This document shows positions 22,705 through 35,013 of a DNA stretch of 64,000 nucleotides, piece after piece (position 1 is the first letter of the stretch; the number at the start of each line of letters is the position of its first letter). The stretch comes from Eutreptiella sp. 'Long Island Sound 2002' (lineage: Eukaryota > Euglenozoa > Euglenophyceae > Eutreptiales > Eutreptiaceae). The position numbers and the translations under genes are program-made. The stretch covers positions 123,158,691 to 123,222,690 of the forward strand of contig OZ038379.1 of assembly GCA_964036045.1 (NCBI GenBank), written 5' to 3'. Under the pieces are notes generated by a model. It did no database searches and had not been told where the DNA came from. It worked only from the letters and a program-made list of their open reading frames with translations.

Positions 22705-25700
22705 GGCTGCGCAGGGGCGTAGCGTGGGGCCGCAAATGGGGAGCAGCGGGGGGCTGCGTTGGGGCGCAGCAGCGTTGGGCTGCGCAGGGGCGCAGCGTGG
22801 GGCTGCGCGGGGGTCGCGGCAAGGGGCTGCGCGGGGGCGCAGCAAGGGGCTGTGCAGGGGCGCAAAAGCGTGGGGCTGCGCAGGGGCGCAGCAGCGTGGG
22901 GCTGCGCCGGGGCGCGGTATGGGGCCGCGAAGGGGCGCAGCAGCGTGGGGCTGCGCAGGGGCGCAGCGTGGGGCTGAGTAGGGGCGCAGCGTGGGGCTGC
23001 GCAGGTGCGCAGCGTGGTGCGGCGCGGGGGCGCAGCAGCGTGGGGCGGCGCAGGGGCGCAGCAGTGTGGTGCGGCGCAGGGGCGCTGCGCGGGGCTGCGC
23101 AGGGGCGCAGCAGCGTGGGGCTGCGCAGGGGCGCGGCGCGGGGCCGTGCATGGGCGCGGCATGGGTCGTGGAGGGGTGCAGCAGCGTGGGGCTGCGAAGG
23201 GGCGCAGCGTGGGGCTGCGTAGGGGCGCAACGCGGGGCTGCGCAGGGGCACAGCGTGGTGCGGCGCAGGGGCGCAGCAGTGTGGGGCGGTGCCAGGGCGC
23301 AGCAGTGTGGGGCTGCGCAGGGGCGTAGCACGGGGCTGCACAGGGGCGCAGCAGCGTGGGGCCGCGCAGGGGAGCACCAGCGCGGGCTGCGCAGGGGCGC
23401 AGCGCGGGGCTAGGCCCGGGCGCGGCGTGGGGCCGCGCAGGAGTGCAGCGCGGGGCCGCGTATGGGCGTGGCATGGGGCCGTGAAGGGGGCACGGCGCGG
23501 GGCCGCGCTGGGGCGCAGTAGCGTGGGGCTGCGCAGGGGCGTAGCAGCGCGGGGCTGCACCGGGGCGCAGCGTGGGGCTGCGTAGGGGCGCAGCATCGGT
23601 GGGCTGCGCAGGGGCGCAGCGTGGGGCTGTGCGGGGGCGCGGCAAGGGGCCGTGCAGGGGCGCGGCGCGGGGCCGTGCGGGGGCGCAGCAGCGTGGGGCT
23701 GCGCAGGGGCGCAGCAGCGTGTGGCTGCGCCGGGGCGTGGTATGGGGCCGTGAAGGGGCGCAGCAGCGTGGGGCCGCGCAAGGGCGCAGCGTGGGGCTGC
23801 GTAGGGGTGCGGCACAGGGGCGCAGCAGTGCGGGGCTGCGCAGGGCCGCAGTGCAGGGCTGCGCAGGGGCGCAGCGTGAGGCTGCGCAGATGCGAAGCGC
23901 GGGGCTGCGCAGGGGCGCGGCAGCGTGGGGCCGCGCAGGGGAGCAGCCGCATGGGGCTGTGCAGGGGCGCAGCGCGGGGCTGGGCTGGGGCGCGGCGTGG
24001 GGCCGCGCAGGAGTGCAGCGTGGGGCCGTGTATGGGCTTGGGATGGGGCTATGCAGGGGCGCGGCGCGGGGCCACGCAGGGGGCGCAGCAGCGTGGGGCT
24101 GCGCAGGGGCGCAGCAGCGTGGGGCTGCGCTGGGGCGCGGCATGGGGCCGTGCAGGGGCGCCGCACCGTGGGGCTGCGTAGGGGCGCACCGTGGGGCTGC
24201 GTAGGGGCGCAACGGTTTGGGGTGGCGCAGGGGCGTAGCAGTGCGGGGCTGCGCAGGGGCGCAGCGCGGGGTTGCGCAGGGGCGCAACGTGGGGCCGCGC
24301 AAGGGGAAACGCGGGGCTGCGCAGGGGCGCAGCGCGGGGCTGCGCGGGGCTCAACAACGTGGGGCCGCGCAGGGGAGCAGTAGCGTGGGGCAGCGCAGGT
24401 GCGCAGCAGCCCGGGGCTAGGCAGGGGCGCAGTAGCGTGGAACTGCGCAGGGGCGCGGCAGCCAGGGCTGTGCAGGGGCGCAGCAGGGTGCGGCTATGCA
24501 GGGGCGCAGCGCGGGGCTTGGCAGGGGCACAGCGTGGGGCCGCGCAGGAGTGCAGCGTGGGGCCGCGTATGGGCGCGGCATGGGCCCGTGCCGGGGCGCG
24601 GCGCGGCGCCGCGCACAGCGCAACAGCGTGGGGCAGTGCAGGGGCGTAGCAGCGTGGGGCTGCGCCGGGGCGCGGCATGGGGCCGTGCAGGGGCGCCGCA
24701 GCGTGGGGCTGCGTAGGGGCGCAGCGTGGGGCTGCGTAGGGGCGCAACGGTTTGGGGTGGCGCAGGGGCGTAGCAGTGCGGGGCTGCGCAGGGGCGCAGC
24801 GCGGGGTTGCGCAGGGGCGCAGCGTGGGACCGCGCAGGGGCGCGGCAAGGGGCGGCGCAGGGGCGCAGCGCGGGGTTGCGCAGGGTCGCAACAGCGTGGG
24901 CCGCGCAGGGGAGCAGCAGCCCGGGGCTGGGCAGGGGCGCAGTAGCGTGGGGCCGCGCAGGGGCGCGGCAGCCAGGGCTGTGCAGGGGCGCGGCGGCGTG
25001 GGGCAGTGCAGGGGCGCCGCGGCGTGGGGCTGTGCAGGGGCGTAGCAGCGTGGGCGCAGCAACCTGGGGCTGCGTAGGGGCGTAGCAGCGTGGGGCTGCG
25101 CTGGAGTGCAGCGTTGGGCTACGCTGGAGTGTAGCGTGGGGCCGCGCTGGAGCGCAGCGTGGGGCTGCGCTCGAGTGCAGCGTGGGGCTGCGCCGGAGTG
25201 CAGCGTGGGGCTGCGCTGGAGTGCAGGGCGGTGCGGCGTAGGGGCGCAGCAACGCGGGGCTGCACAAGGGCGCAGCGTGGGGCAGCGGTTGGGTTGCGCG
25301 CTGCGTAAAGGTGTAGTATGGGGCTGTGCAGGGGCGCAGCGTGGGGCTGCGCAGGGGCGCAGCAGCTTGGGGCTGCTCAGGGGTGCAGCAGCGTGGGGCT
25401 GCGCAGAGCAGCTGTGTGGGGCGGCGCAGTGGTGGGGGGGATGTGTAGGGGCGCAGCGGCATGGGGGTGCGCTGGGGCGCAGCGTGTGGCTGTACAGGGG
25501 CGCAGTGCGGGGCTGCGCAGGGGCGCAGCGTGGGGCTGCGCAGGGGCGCAGCAGCGTGGGGCTGCGCAGGGGCGCAGCGCGGAGCAGCCCCGGGGGGCAG
25601 CGTGGGGCCGTGGAGGGGCGCAGTGTGGGGCCGCACAGGGGCGCAGCAGCGTGGGGCTGCGCAGGGGCGCAGCGGGCGGCGGCGCAGTGGTGGGAGGCTG

Positions 25701-26299
25701 CGCAAGGGCGCATCATGGGGCCGCGTATGGGCGCGGCGCGGAGACGCGCAGTGGTGCAGCAGCGTGGGGCTGCGCAGAGCAGCTGTGTGGGGCGGCACAG
25801 TGGTGGGGGGGCTGTGTAGGGGCGCAACGGCATGGGGGTGCGCTGGGGCGCAGCGTGTGGCTGTACAAGGGCGCAGTGCAACGCTGCGCAGGGGCCCAGC
25901 GTGGGGCTTCGCAGGGGCGCAGCAGCGTGGGGCTGCGCAGGGGCGCAGCGCGGAGCAGCCCGAGGGGGCAGCGTGGGGCCGTGGAGGGGCGCAGTGTGGG
26001 GCTGCACAGGGGCGCAGCAGCGTGGGGCTGCGCAAAGGTGTTGCATGTGGCTGCCTAGGGGCGCAGCGTGGGTCCGCGCAGGGGCGCAGCAGCGCGGGGC
26101 CGCGCGGGGGCGCTGCAGCGTGGGGCTGCGCAGGGGGTGCAGCAGCGTGGGGATGCGAAGGGGCGCAGCATGGGGCTACGCATGGGCGCGGCAGCATGGG
26201 GCTGTCCAGGGGCGCAGCATGCGCGGGGCTACGCAAGGGCGCAGCACTGTGGGGCTTCGCAGGGGCGCAGCGGCGTGGGGCTGTCGTGTAGGGTAGAGG
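22705..26299. repeat. Minisatellite E, copy 3
   Basis: 3.6 kb and more irregular than copies 1 and 2. It has mixed units including 'gcatggggccgtg' and 'cagagcagctgtgtggggcgg' variants. The latter appears near 25394 and 25776 and is shared with copy 4, so units 3 and 4 form a subfamily. Confidence 0.9.
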
Positions 26300-27514
26300 A
26301 AGGGGTGGCGTGAGGGCGGCGGGGGCTGTGGGGCCCTGCTCGACAGACAACGGTCCAGAGTCGGGCCCCTGGTGGGCGGCCGGGGGCGGCGTGGGGCGCG
26401 TGGGGGGCGTGCCGTGGGGTGGTGCGGGGGTGTGGCCTGCTACCTAGCCTTTCACTACGACGATGTGGCGAGGAAGACGCAGGGGAACTGAGGCCGGACC
26501 GCCTGGGGGTGGGGGCTGGGGCGCCGGCGGCGGGTTATCCCCGGCTGGGATGGCCGGGGTGCCCTGGGGTCCCGTGGGGGCGGAGGCTCCCCACGTCGGC
26601 CGGGTGCGAAACCACGACCTGTGTTTCCGTCACCGAAGTTCTTAGGGTTCTACCCCAGGAACTTACCCGCCGCGGGGATTGTGGGCCGGGACGGCCAAGG
26701 GGGATGACAACGAAGAGGAAATGGGGGGCTAGGATGAGCCTGGCGGTGGGCACTTTCCCTCGGCTTGGGGGAGACCGTTGCCCGGGGCTATTCCCTTCCT
26801 CCCGTGGCCGTGGTGTTGTGGTGGGTGGTGGTGTGGCTACCTCCCGACGGGTGTCTGTGCCCGGTGCCGTGGGTACAGACCCCCGTTGGGGGCGGGTACG
26901 AAGCGCCCGGTTGCTTTTCCCGCCCCGCACAACAGCCCGCCAGGCGCCGGTTGGCATTTAGCGCCAGCTGTCGTGGGGGGGGGGCGCTCGGGGCAGTGCG
27001 GGGCCCCTCCGCTCTCTTGGCGGCCCGCACTGCCCGTATAATGCTACAAGGGGCGGCGCGGGCTCATACTGCACGCGCGGGCCGCGCCGCCCCAGCCGGG
27101 GGGACAGGGGGGGGGTCAGGGGGTCGCGGCAGGTGGATGGAGGGTGGCGGGGGCTCGTACCGCGCACTGGCGGGCCCCACCACCCTCCAGTCGGGAGGCG
27201 CAGCTGCAGGGGTTCTGGGGGCCCCAACTAGGGGCCTTCGGCCCTCCCCCGTGCTGTTTCGGTGTGGGGGAGGGGAGGCAAAGGCCACTCGCGGCCATGA
27301 CACATGGTGCATAGGGAGGGAGGTATGACACAAGCAACGCCATGATGCGTGTGGCAAGGGGAAGGGGTGCAAGGCCTGGAACCCCACCGCGTGCGAGGGG
27401 TCCTCTTGTTCGTAACGCGGCCGGCCGTCGGCGGCTGCGGCAGCCCACCTCGGGGGCTTCGCTACCTGAGAGAGGAGGGGCGGGAGTGTGGGGGGGCGGT
27501 GGGGGCACGGCGTG
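26300..27514. repeat. Macrosatellite block G, copy 3 (long subtype)
   Basis: It begins with a ~100-bp segment ('gggccctgctcgacagacaa' near 26330) present only here and in the copy at 47060. The stem-loop is at 26636-26664 and the GC hairpin at 27050-27093, both intact. Confidence 0.8.
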
Positions 27515-28365
27515 TACGTTTGGGGGGGGGGGGGGGTGTAGGCTGGTGGGTGGGTGCGCGCGCGAGGGGGACGGGGGTGCAGTGAGCTCAGCCGCAGAGC
27601 GTCACCGTGCAGCCGACCGGGCGGAGGAGCGGCCGGGGCTGGCCCAAGTCGGCCGGGGAGCCCGGGGCGCTCGAGGGTGTCGGCGGGGCCGCGGTCAGCG
27701 GTGGGGCCCGCACCCCGCTCGGCGGGGACGATTCCCGCCGAGCGTCATCCACGGGGGCGAATCTTGGTGGAGGCGGGGGGAGCGCCACGCCGTCCCCTCG
27801 CGGCCGAACCGGACCGGGACGGGCCCCGCCGGAGGGATACCGGGGGGGCGGGCGGGGCGGGGCACCGGGGCTCCCGTGCCCGGGTTCTTGGTGGTTGTGG
27901 GCCGGCGCGGGGGAGAACGGGCGGGCCTCTGGGCCGCGGCTGGTGAGGGGGGGCGTGGAAGGGCCGGGTGGGCTCGGGGGCGAACCCCGAGAGGCCCCCG
28001 GGGGCTGGGCAAGGGCTCCCGAGGGCGGCCGTTCCTTGAGGGGGGGGGTTGCTCCCTGCCCGGGGGACGTCGGGGGCCCCTCTTGAGCGAGGGGGGGGGG
28101 GAGGGCGTGTATCGCCCGGTGTAGGGCCATGTCGATTCATGGCCGCGCGGCATGGGACTATATCCCCAACCCTCCGCGCCGAGGTCCCTTTTTTGGGGGG
28201 GCTGAGGGGGGGGGGGGGCTGGCGGTTGTTGTGTGCACCCTCCCATGCGCGGGGGGGGTCGCCGGTGGGAGCTCCGTCCGGCTTGGCCGATACAACCCGG
28301 TGGCGTCCCTTGGGCTCGTGGGCCCCTTCGAGGAAGAACCTCGGATTCGCCGGGGGGGACTCCGC

Positions 28366-28369
<4 letters not shown>
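27515..28369. repeat. Macrosatellite blocks D and H, unit 3 end
   Basis: Block D (to about 28085) with its hairpin at 27717, then block H with GGCCATG/CATGGCC near 28124 and GGGACTATATCCC near 28154. Confidence 0.8.
27717..27743. ncRNA. Block D hairpin, copy 6 (perfect, loop variant)
   Basis: 10-bp perfect stem. The loop reads GACGATT, again a loop-only change. Confidence 0.4.
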
Positions 28370-28789
<420 letters not shown>

Positions 28790-28790
<1 letters not shown>

Positions 28791-30853
28791 TCCTTAACCT
28801 GTTCCACATCTTCGATGCCTCACAGGGTAAAGGTAGGAGTGTTCAACAATCAACGACATCAGGGTAGACAGAAGTAGTAGTCAGGGAAAGGGTTCAGGTA
28901 TAGTTACAATAATAGGGGCTCCTGCTCCTCTCTCCAAGTAGGTAGGATACCATCCATTACGGTTTCTACTCCTCTTCAGGTTTTGATAGAATACGACGTC
29001 GGAGCGAGACTAGGAGTCAGTCGGACGCCTCCCTGCTGGGGGGGCTCAGAGGAGAATCCATCAAGCAGGAGTTCATCTCCCTGGGGTTCTATCATGGGAA
29101 TATCACGTGGTCAATGGGGTATTCAACCTGGGGTTCCAACTGGGGTACGTACATGGGGATCAGAAGATCAACAAGGTGGGGTACAATCAAGGTGGTATCT
29201 TGGGATCATACTGGTATTCCACCTGGGATATGATCGGGGATTCATACTTGGGATCCATCTGGAGCACCCTAAGAACAACACCCTCCCTCCACTTTAGCCT
29301 CTGGCCTCTGCCATTGAGCGCGGCGCCGTGTCTCGGGAAGATGCGGGTCAGCAGTGCACGGTGGCGGGTCCCCTGGTTGTCGTGTGGGGGGGGGGGGTTG
29401 CTTCTGTTGCTTTGCCTTTTGCTTGATTACTACCTCAGTTGACATTCCTCTGGAGCTTCAATCAGGGGTACAAACTGTGAAGTATCTGGGAATCACTCAC
29501 TTCAGCATAGTCACTCAAATAAAACTGCAAAGTCATGGCCTTCGGCCAGGGATCTGTTGTCACGGGGGGCTACCGGTCCTGCCCTGCGATGCAATGCGGG
29601 GCAACCGTGACAGCACGTCTCACAGCCATCACACAACCTAAATAGGAGCAGAGCTGGATGTTCAACCAGACTCATACATCGATTCAAATGGTGGACGGGT
29701 TCCCCTCCCAGATGTCCGGGTCTGGGCTGGGGACTGATTTATCACAGGGGTCGCTGGAGGTGGAGACGGCACCGGGCTGACCCCTCCCCCGCCGGCAGAC
29801 GATGTACAGCACCGCTGGCCTCCCCCCCTGGGAGCAGCGGTACAACAATGTCGGTTTTTATTTTGTAGCAACATGTCCGCCACACAATGTCGGACTCTGC
29901 AGATGAATCTCAGTTATGTCACCCCCTTACCCATAGGATCACGGGTTTTCTCCTCCCTTCCTGCTCGTTTTGCATCCACAGAGGATTGGGGCTCCAAAGT
30001 GACAGTTCCATCACGATAGAGGTCCCCCTGTCATGGGGGGACCCGGAGACTTAGACCATGTGTAGGCAGAAAAGTCCCCTTAACCCCCCACACGCTCTTG
30101 AGCTCTTCCCCGAGTGAGTATCTCACAATTTTTCTATTTTCTGGGGGCCGTAGGAAGCGCCGCTTTGAAAAGATTTTCCTTTTTATTTTCATCTGGGACC
30201 ATTATTTCTAAGTTAAAGTGTGCTACCTGTAGGCTGGGTGCCCGGGTAGCCAGGGTTCAGTTTCAGCCCTACAGGGGGGGGAAGAGAGGACACCTGGGCA
30301 ACCAAGAGGTTTGAAAGAGCGTCGTGGGTTCTAAAAACAAAAACCTGTAAGATCCTCTCTGCCCTCCCCGCCAAGGCAACCCCCTCCTTGCCTGCCCCCA
30401 AGCTTCGGCTTCCACACATTTGACTGTGACAAGTCAGGGAGTAGATAACAACTCGGAAAAATTTATTTTTTCTGCGAGCTGCTGCACCTATTACAGACAC
30501 TGGGAACAGTTTCCAGATTGCTTCTGGTTTCTCATGCGGTGACGACATAGACAGCGTCAGCCAGAAAAGTCTGTCAGCAGTCAAGGGCACCGGTTGTCAC
30601 TGTGTTTTGTTTTTCATTTGCGCGACTGCCTGATGCGGTTCTTCACACCCTTCAGGAGCCTACGGGCCTATAGCGCTTGGTTTTTCCTCACTTTCATTGT
30701 TGGTCGTCAGTTGTCTGCGTCCGCCGTTAGGCTGTTGGGAGGGCAAGGTATGGAGGTAAGGGACACGAATCAGGAAAGGAAGTAACTAGGAAGTGGGGGC
30801 CGTGTGTGATTGAATCATAGTCAAGCCGTTACAATTCTGATTTGTCGTGACGT
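28790..30853 (+). other. Element 1 5' region, no recognised gene
   Basis: About 2 kb of mixed-composition sequence. 29090-29260 shows loosely repeated 'ggggttccaac/ggggatcag' wording without clear periodicity. A 9-G run lies near 29390. Several short frames of 60-110 codons occur but none has protein-like character or domain signals. I read it as untranslated 5' sequence of the element or older unrelated DNA next to it. Confidence 0.4.
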
Positions 30854-31037
30854 GCAGATAGTGAGTATCGACGTCCCAGAATGACAAAAGCTGATATCAC
30901 TCGCAGGGTAACTCCACCCGACAATGACAACATCTATGACGCGCAGATAGTGAGTATCGGCGTCTGTGGGAAGTGTGGGGTATGCCAGACAGAGCGCAAC
31001 TGCCTGAGGCCCATGGGCATGCAGATAGTGAGTATCG
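30854..31037 (+). repeat. Three direct 17-bp repeats upstream of ORF1
   Basis: GCAGATAGTGAGTATCG occurs at 30854-30870, 30943-30959 and 31021-31037, spaced by 89 and 78 bp, with no mismatch. The copies lie just before the probable ORF1 start and could be promoter or RNA-binding elements of the retrotransposon. Confidence 0.7.
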
Positions 31038-33739
31038 GTGCCTGTACCAGTCCCACAGAGGTAATTTTTTTGGTTTTCTCTCCACTCCACATGTTCAGCC
31101 CCATGGCAACAATTTCTCTACAGTTTGGTCACATTCAAAAAGGGGGCACCCCTACAAAATTGCGATGGTTACCCACTCATGGGGACCCTGTAGAAGAACC
31201 GATGGGCCTGTGGGTTCAACCAGACAGCGTCAGGGCCACGATCATGACAATGTGTATTCTGGCCGGGTCCATTGACAACACTGTGTTGGATGAGGTCCTC
31301 AAACTGCGTCCCGATATCGAGACTAATTCCTGGAGTTCCTTGGGGGGCAAGTTGCCGGATGGTGCTGAGAAGGACATCTGCCGCCAGGTTGTCAAATCCA
31401 AGAGAGTACCGGAAAGCTTCTCAAACATCTCCTCAAAATACTCCCTTTTGGATGCCATGCTGGCCACCATTGCAAAAGTCTCAGACAGACCCATGCTTAC
31501 CGAATGGAGCACTGCACGTCTCAATGCCAAGTCCGAACTTCGCTCTATCTGGTCAGCCTTTTACAAGGAAATCTTTAGTGAATCCGACGCTCTCTCAGAA
31601 GCTCCAGATCAACCCACAGACGTAGTCCCGCAGAAACAAGGTTCGGAGTCCGCGGATGTCTTGGGTGCTATCTCCCTGGTCAACACCGTTGATGATCTTT
31701 CGATCAATGAGGAAGATAAACTTCAGTCCTTGGTTGCTGAGATGTACAGTGAGGATGTTCCTGTTGAAGTTTTGCTGTTGGCAGCCTCGGGGATGAGGAG
31801 TAATATTTTGCTCCGGTTGAAGTCAGCCACACCGGTTGAGGGCAGGTTCTGGAAGGGTGTCATGGTAGCGTTGCTCAAGTGGATGCGTCCTCTTAGGCAG
31901 GCAGAAGAGGAAGGGCATCGCTTGCAAGCCAAACTAGCTGCAGAGGCTAATAGAAAACGCAACGTTATTTCCAGTCCTTCTTCAGGTGCGGATGCGTCCA
32001 AGCCCTCTCCGTCCAAGCCAAAAAACTCCAAGAAACCGCGGGTAGAGGGAGTAGTCAGGGCACTAACGTTGGATGAAACCGCTTCCACTGCACAGGGCAG
32101 TAACTCCGCTAAGCCACGACAGGCTAGTGCCTCCATCTCTGATAATGTTTCACCGCCGGTACAACAATGGCAAGCTGGGTCTGGGCTGGGCAAAGTTATT
32201 GTTGAGAAGTCGCAGTCCACCACGGATCGTTTAAAACCTATTCTGCTCACTGGGTTTGAACATACTGATGCCCTTGACTCCTTTTTGGGTTGTGAAGCTG
32301 CTTTCGGTCAGTTGTCTCTCGACTACAGAGTCTATCGGGACATTCTGTCCCAATTTGGTGAGGTTGTCATGTTTGTTCCGTCCAGCAGGCTAGATCCCAT
32401 CCTGGGAGGTAAGTACCGCGACAGCTTGCGCATCAGAGCATCCAGGGACCCATCGGGCCGCTCAGACCCCATTGAGGTGAAGGAATTACAACTGGTTGAA
32501 GGACTGCGAAAAATTGGCTCTCATATTCCTCAGCCTGCGCCTGCCAAAGAGGCTCCAGTGAGTACACCTGTTTCAGGTCTGTTTCTCTCGCCGTCCAAAA
32601 TGCAATCCCCGGTGTGGTGTCTGTTTCCGCCCTTCTCCCCCTCTCATGCCTTCATGTCCATGTGGGGTTGGGGCTTTCAACGAGAGTTAGGGGGGATCAT
32701 TAGATTCCATTCTCCCCCGCGTGGAATGCCTGATGAACTCAGGGAGGTTGTGTCTGCTCACGCCATCTGGGGTCTGTCCAAAGTATATGATGCCGCAGTA
32801 AAATCCACCATGATAGGAGAGGATGACGACTCACCGGAACACTGGGTCTCGGCTAAGGAGTGTGTAGAACTAGCAGTGAAACACAGAGATCATAGGTTCT
32901 ACAACGTGCCCGAATGGGCGGTTGAGGAGTTTTCAAAACGCAAAACGCTTACCAAGGTCAACAAAGTGCGTAAGAAGCTAAAAACGGGGGACTACTCTAA
33001 AGTGTCCTCAATTGCCCTAGGCCTTGACGCATCGTGGGGTAGGTTAGCGAGTGACGGGGTTCCCCCTCCTACTGTTGAGCGCAGTGATGCTGCACACCAT
33101 CGGGTTTTGATATGCGGTGATCGAAAAGTGTCAGTTTGCCGCATCATGAGTCCTCAATGGACAGGCTTAACTAAGAAGGTAGAAACGGTGGGGTCCAGAC
33201 ACGTGGCTTTGCTCGGTGTTCCCTCATCACCTGCGGATGCTACCCTCGTAAGGTCAGCAACCATGGCGTGTGGCGATACTAAATTTCACATGTGTGCTTA
33301 TGCAGTTCTTTTGGGCCGGATGGGCCTGTTGGCGTCCCCAGTCCCTGTGAATTTTGTTGAACCGGAGTGTGTTCTTCCCCTTTGGGTGGTGGTCATTTCT
33401 CTACGATGGGGACGACAGCACCAAGTGCTGGTCAAGTCAGGAAAGGCAGTGGCAAGACACCGCAAAGAGATTGTGGATGACACTGCTGGGTGGTGGCAGG
33501 ATGTCTGCAGAGTGACTGAGTGGGATCCTGTGTCTTGGGGATGGCGGACAGAAAAAGTTCGGTGTCGATGCGTCCCGCAAGAATGTGTCATGATGTTACA
33601 TGTCTGGCTCAATTGGACCCCCCTCAGTGGTCCTTGGAGTACTATGAAGTGCAAGCGTGGAGCTCCATTCCTATTCCTGAGTCTGCCACCCCTGTTGCCT
33701 TGCCGTGGGGCTGCCTATTTGCTAATGTTCAGGGGTTAA
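30881..33739 (+). CDS. Element 1 ORF1 protein, unknown function
   Basis: An open frame of up to 952 codons. The first ~107 codons overlap the 17-bp repeats and look non-coding (repeated QIVSIG). The in-frame ATG at 31202, followed by a well-formed acidic and helical protein, is a better start. From there it shows a charged helical region, a lysine/proline/serine stretch at residues 374-388 (KPSPSKPKNSKKPRV) that resembles a nuclear localisation signal, and a C-terminal part rich in Trp, His and Cys. I recognise no RRM, gag knuckle or protease. By position it should be the ORF1 (RNA-binding or gag-like) protein of a LINE. Its last 220 bp overlap the start of the next frame, as in many two-ORF LINEs. 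The frame is intact, without internal stops, unlike the ORF2 behind it. Confidence 0.6.
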   Translation: MTKADITRRVTPPDNDNIYDAQIVSIGVCGKCGVCQTERNCLRPMGMQIVSIGACTSPTEVIFLVFSPLHMFSPMATISLQFGHIQKGGTPTKLRWLPTHGDPVEEPMGLWVQPDSVRATIMTMCILAGSIDNTVLDEVLKLRPDIETNSWSSLGGKLPDGAEKDICRQVVKSKRVPESFSNISSKYSLLDAMLATIAKVSDRPMLTEWSTARLNAKSELRSIWSAFYKEIFSESDALSEAPDQPTDVVPQKQGSESADVLGAISLVNTVDDLSINEEDKLQSLVAEMYSEDVPVEVLLLAASGMRSNILLRLKSATPVEGRFWKGVMVALLKWMRPLRQAEEEGHRLQAKLAAEANRKRNVISSPSSGADASKPSPSKPKNSKKPRVEGVVRALTLDETASTAQGSNSAKPRQASASISDNVSPPVQQWQAGSGLGKVIVEKSQSTTDRLKPILLTGFEHTDALDSFLGCEAAFGQLSLDYRVYRDILSQFGEVVMFVPSSRLDPILGGKYRDSLRIRASRDPSGRSDPIEVKELQLVEGLRKIGSHIPQPAPAKEAPVSTPVSGLFLSPSKMQSPVWCLFPPFSPSHAFMSMWGWGFQRELGGIIRFHSPPRGMPDELREVVSAHAIWGLSKVYDAAVKSTMIGEDDDSPEHWVSAKECVELAVKHRDHRFYNVPEWAVEEFSKRKTLTKVNKVRKKLKTGDYSKVSSIALGLDASWGRLASDGVPPPTVERSDAAHHRVLICGDRKVSVCRIMSPQWTGLTKKVETVGSRHVALLGVPSSPADATLVRSATMACGDTKFHMCAYAVLLGRMGLLASPVPVNFVEPECVLPLWVVVISLRWGRQHQVLVKSGKAVARHRKEIVDDTAGWWQDVCRVTEWDPVSWGWRTEKVRCRCVPQECVMMLHVWLNWTPLSGPWSTMKCKRGAPFLFLSLPPLLPCRGAAYLLMFRG

Positions 33740-35013
33740 ATAGGTCAGTTGAAATACGCAGGACCAAGTGGGATGAAGTGGTTGAGATGTGTGTCACCTC
33801 AGATGCCAAGGTGCCGTTCATTCAAGAAACCTGGGGCTCAGTGAAAAAGCTAGACAGGAGACACATTGATGGCTTTTGGCATCGCTCCTCTGATCACTGC
33901 GATGTTGGTAAAGGCCTAGAAGTCTGGGTTTTGTCATCCTGGGCACAGTTCGAAACTGTTCTTCTGGATACTGACCACTCTTTTCTTGTGGTGGTCCACA
34001 ATGCCTGGGGCTTGGGGGTCCTGGGTAGCGTCCACATGGCACAAAGGTTTGACGAACTGTTATACAATCAACAGTTGGTGCATCTGATTTTCGGTCTCCA
34101 ACAGCTACCAGTGTCGTGGCTCATCGTGGGGGGTGACTGGAATAGGCACATCCGCACACATAAATTGTCAGTTGCCCTTCTTAAGTTTCTGGGTGCCCGA
34201 GTTGCGTTCATGCAGGGGAGGGTTCATCTTCCCAAGGACTTTTGCATTATAAAAGGAGTCTCGGGGCAATCCTGCGGTATGTGGCTGAGAGAGGTTGGCG
34301 ACCACCCAGTTGTTTGGATTCAAGGGTGTCAGACAGCAAAGGCAGGAGCCACAGGATCTCTGATGCGCCCAGTTGAACCTCGCAATTGGGACCATGACAG
34401 CAGAGTGATTTTTTCCAATCTCATGGAAGCCATGAGTCTCGGCATCAGTGATGCGTCTAGCTGGCTGCAGGCCTATAGAGAGTGTATCTCAGTCGTCAAC
34501 CATGTGGTGAGTAGTCCTAAATCTGAAGAGGTCCACTCGGAGCTGAAATCAGTAGTTGCGTCTCTCAAGGCCATTACAGTCGGCCAGGGCTCGAGAGTGC
34601 AGCGCTCCCTAGAGTTCAGATTGTCCTCCAAATACTGGTCTACGGCGATTAGTGACTGGAAAGCTGTGTCAGGAACAGGTCTCACGGCGCGAACCATGAA
34701 GGTGCTGAAGTTACAAGCAGCAAACCCGTTCATTGCGTTACATCAGGTAACGGACACATCCTCTCAATCTCTGGTGACGGGTAGGGACATCCTGCAGATG
34801 TTGCCCAGGGACTGTGTCCTGAAATACCGTGTGCGTTCCACTATTGTTCCTCCTGAGTGGGTTCAGTCTGTCATGCGCCAGGCATGTGCTGCACCTCACC
34901 CCTGTTGCAATCGAGGCCCGCAGGTACCTGATTCTCTCACAAGTGATGCAGGTCTCAGTAGAGTCCCTGTTGCGTATCCGGCACAAACTGACCAGTGCGA
35001 CGGCAGGGGTTGA
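33520..35013 (+). pseudogene. Element 1 ORF2 part 1: EEP/APE-type endonuclease
   Basis: In the +1 frame relative to ORF1. Motifs in order are ANVQGL (metal-binding Asn) near 33722, FIQETWG (catalytic Glu) near 33819, GGDWN (Asp/Asn pair) near 34131, and a weaker GDHPVVWIQ in place of the usual SDH near 34300. This is the layout of the apurinic-endonuclease-like domain that nicks target DNA in LINEs. The linker to RT follows. The frame ends at TGA 35011, and the RT continues in a different frame from about 34890, so a frameshift separates endonuclease from RT. The stretch between about 34880 and 35013 in this frame is therefore out of phase. Confidence 0.7.

Noticed and set aside
28983-29442. 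Two overlapping ~105-codon frames in the 5' region of element 1
   Set aside because: No domain, no conserved start context, and composition like the surrounding non-coding sequence.
33250-33320. A cysteine protease motif in element 1 ORF1 (DTKFHMCAYAVLLG) like that of element 2
   Set aside because: Only a vague resemblance. The DCG core and the preceding His-Trp and Asp positions are missing.
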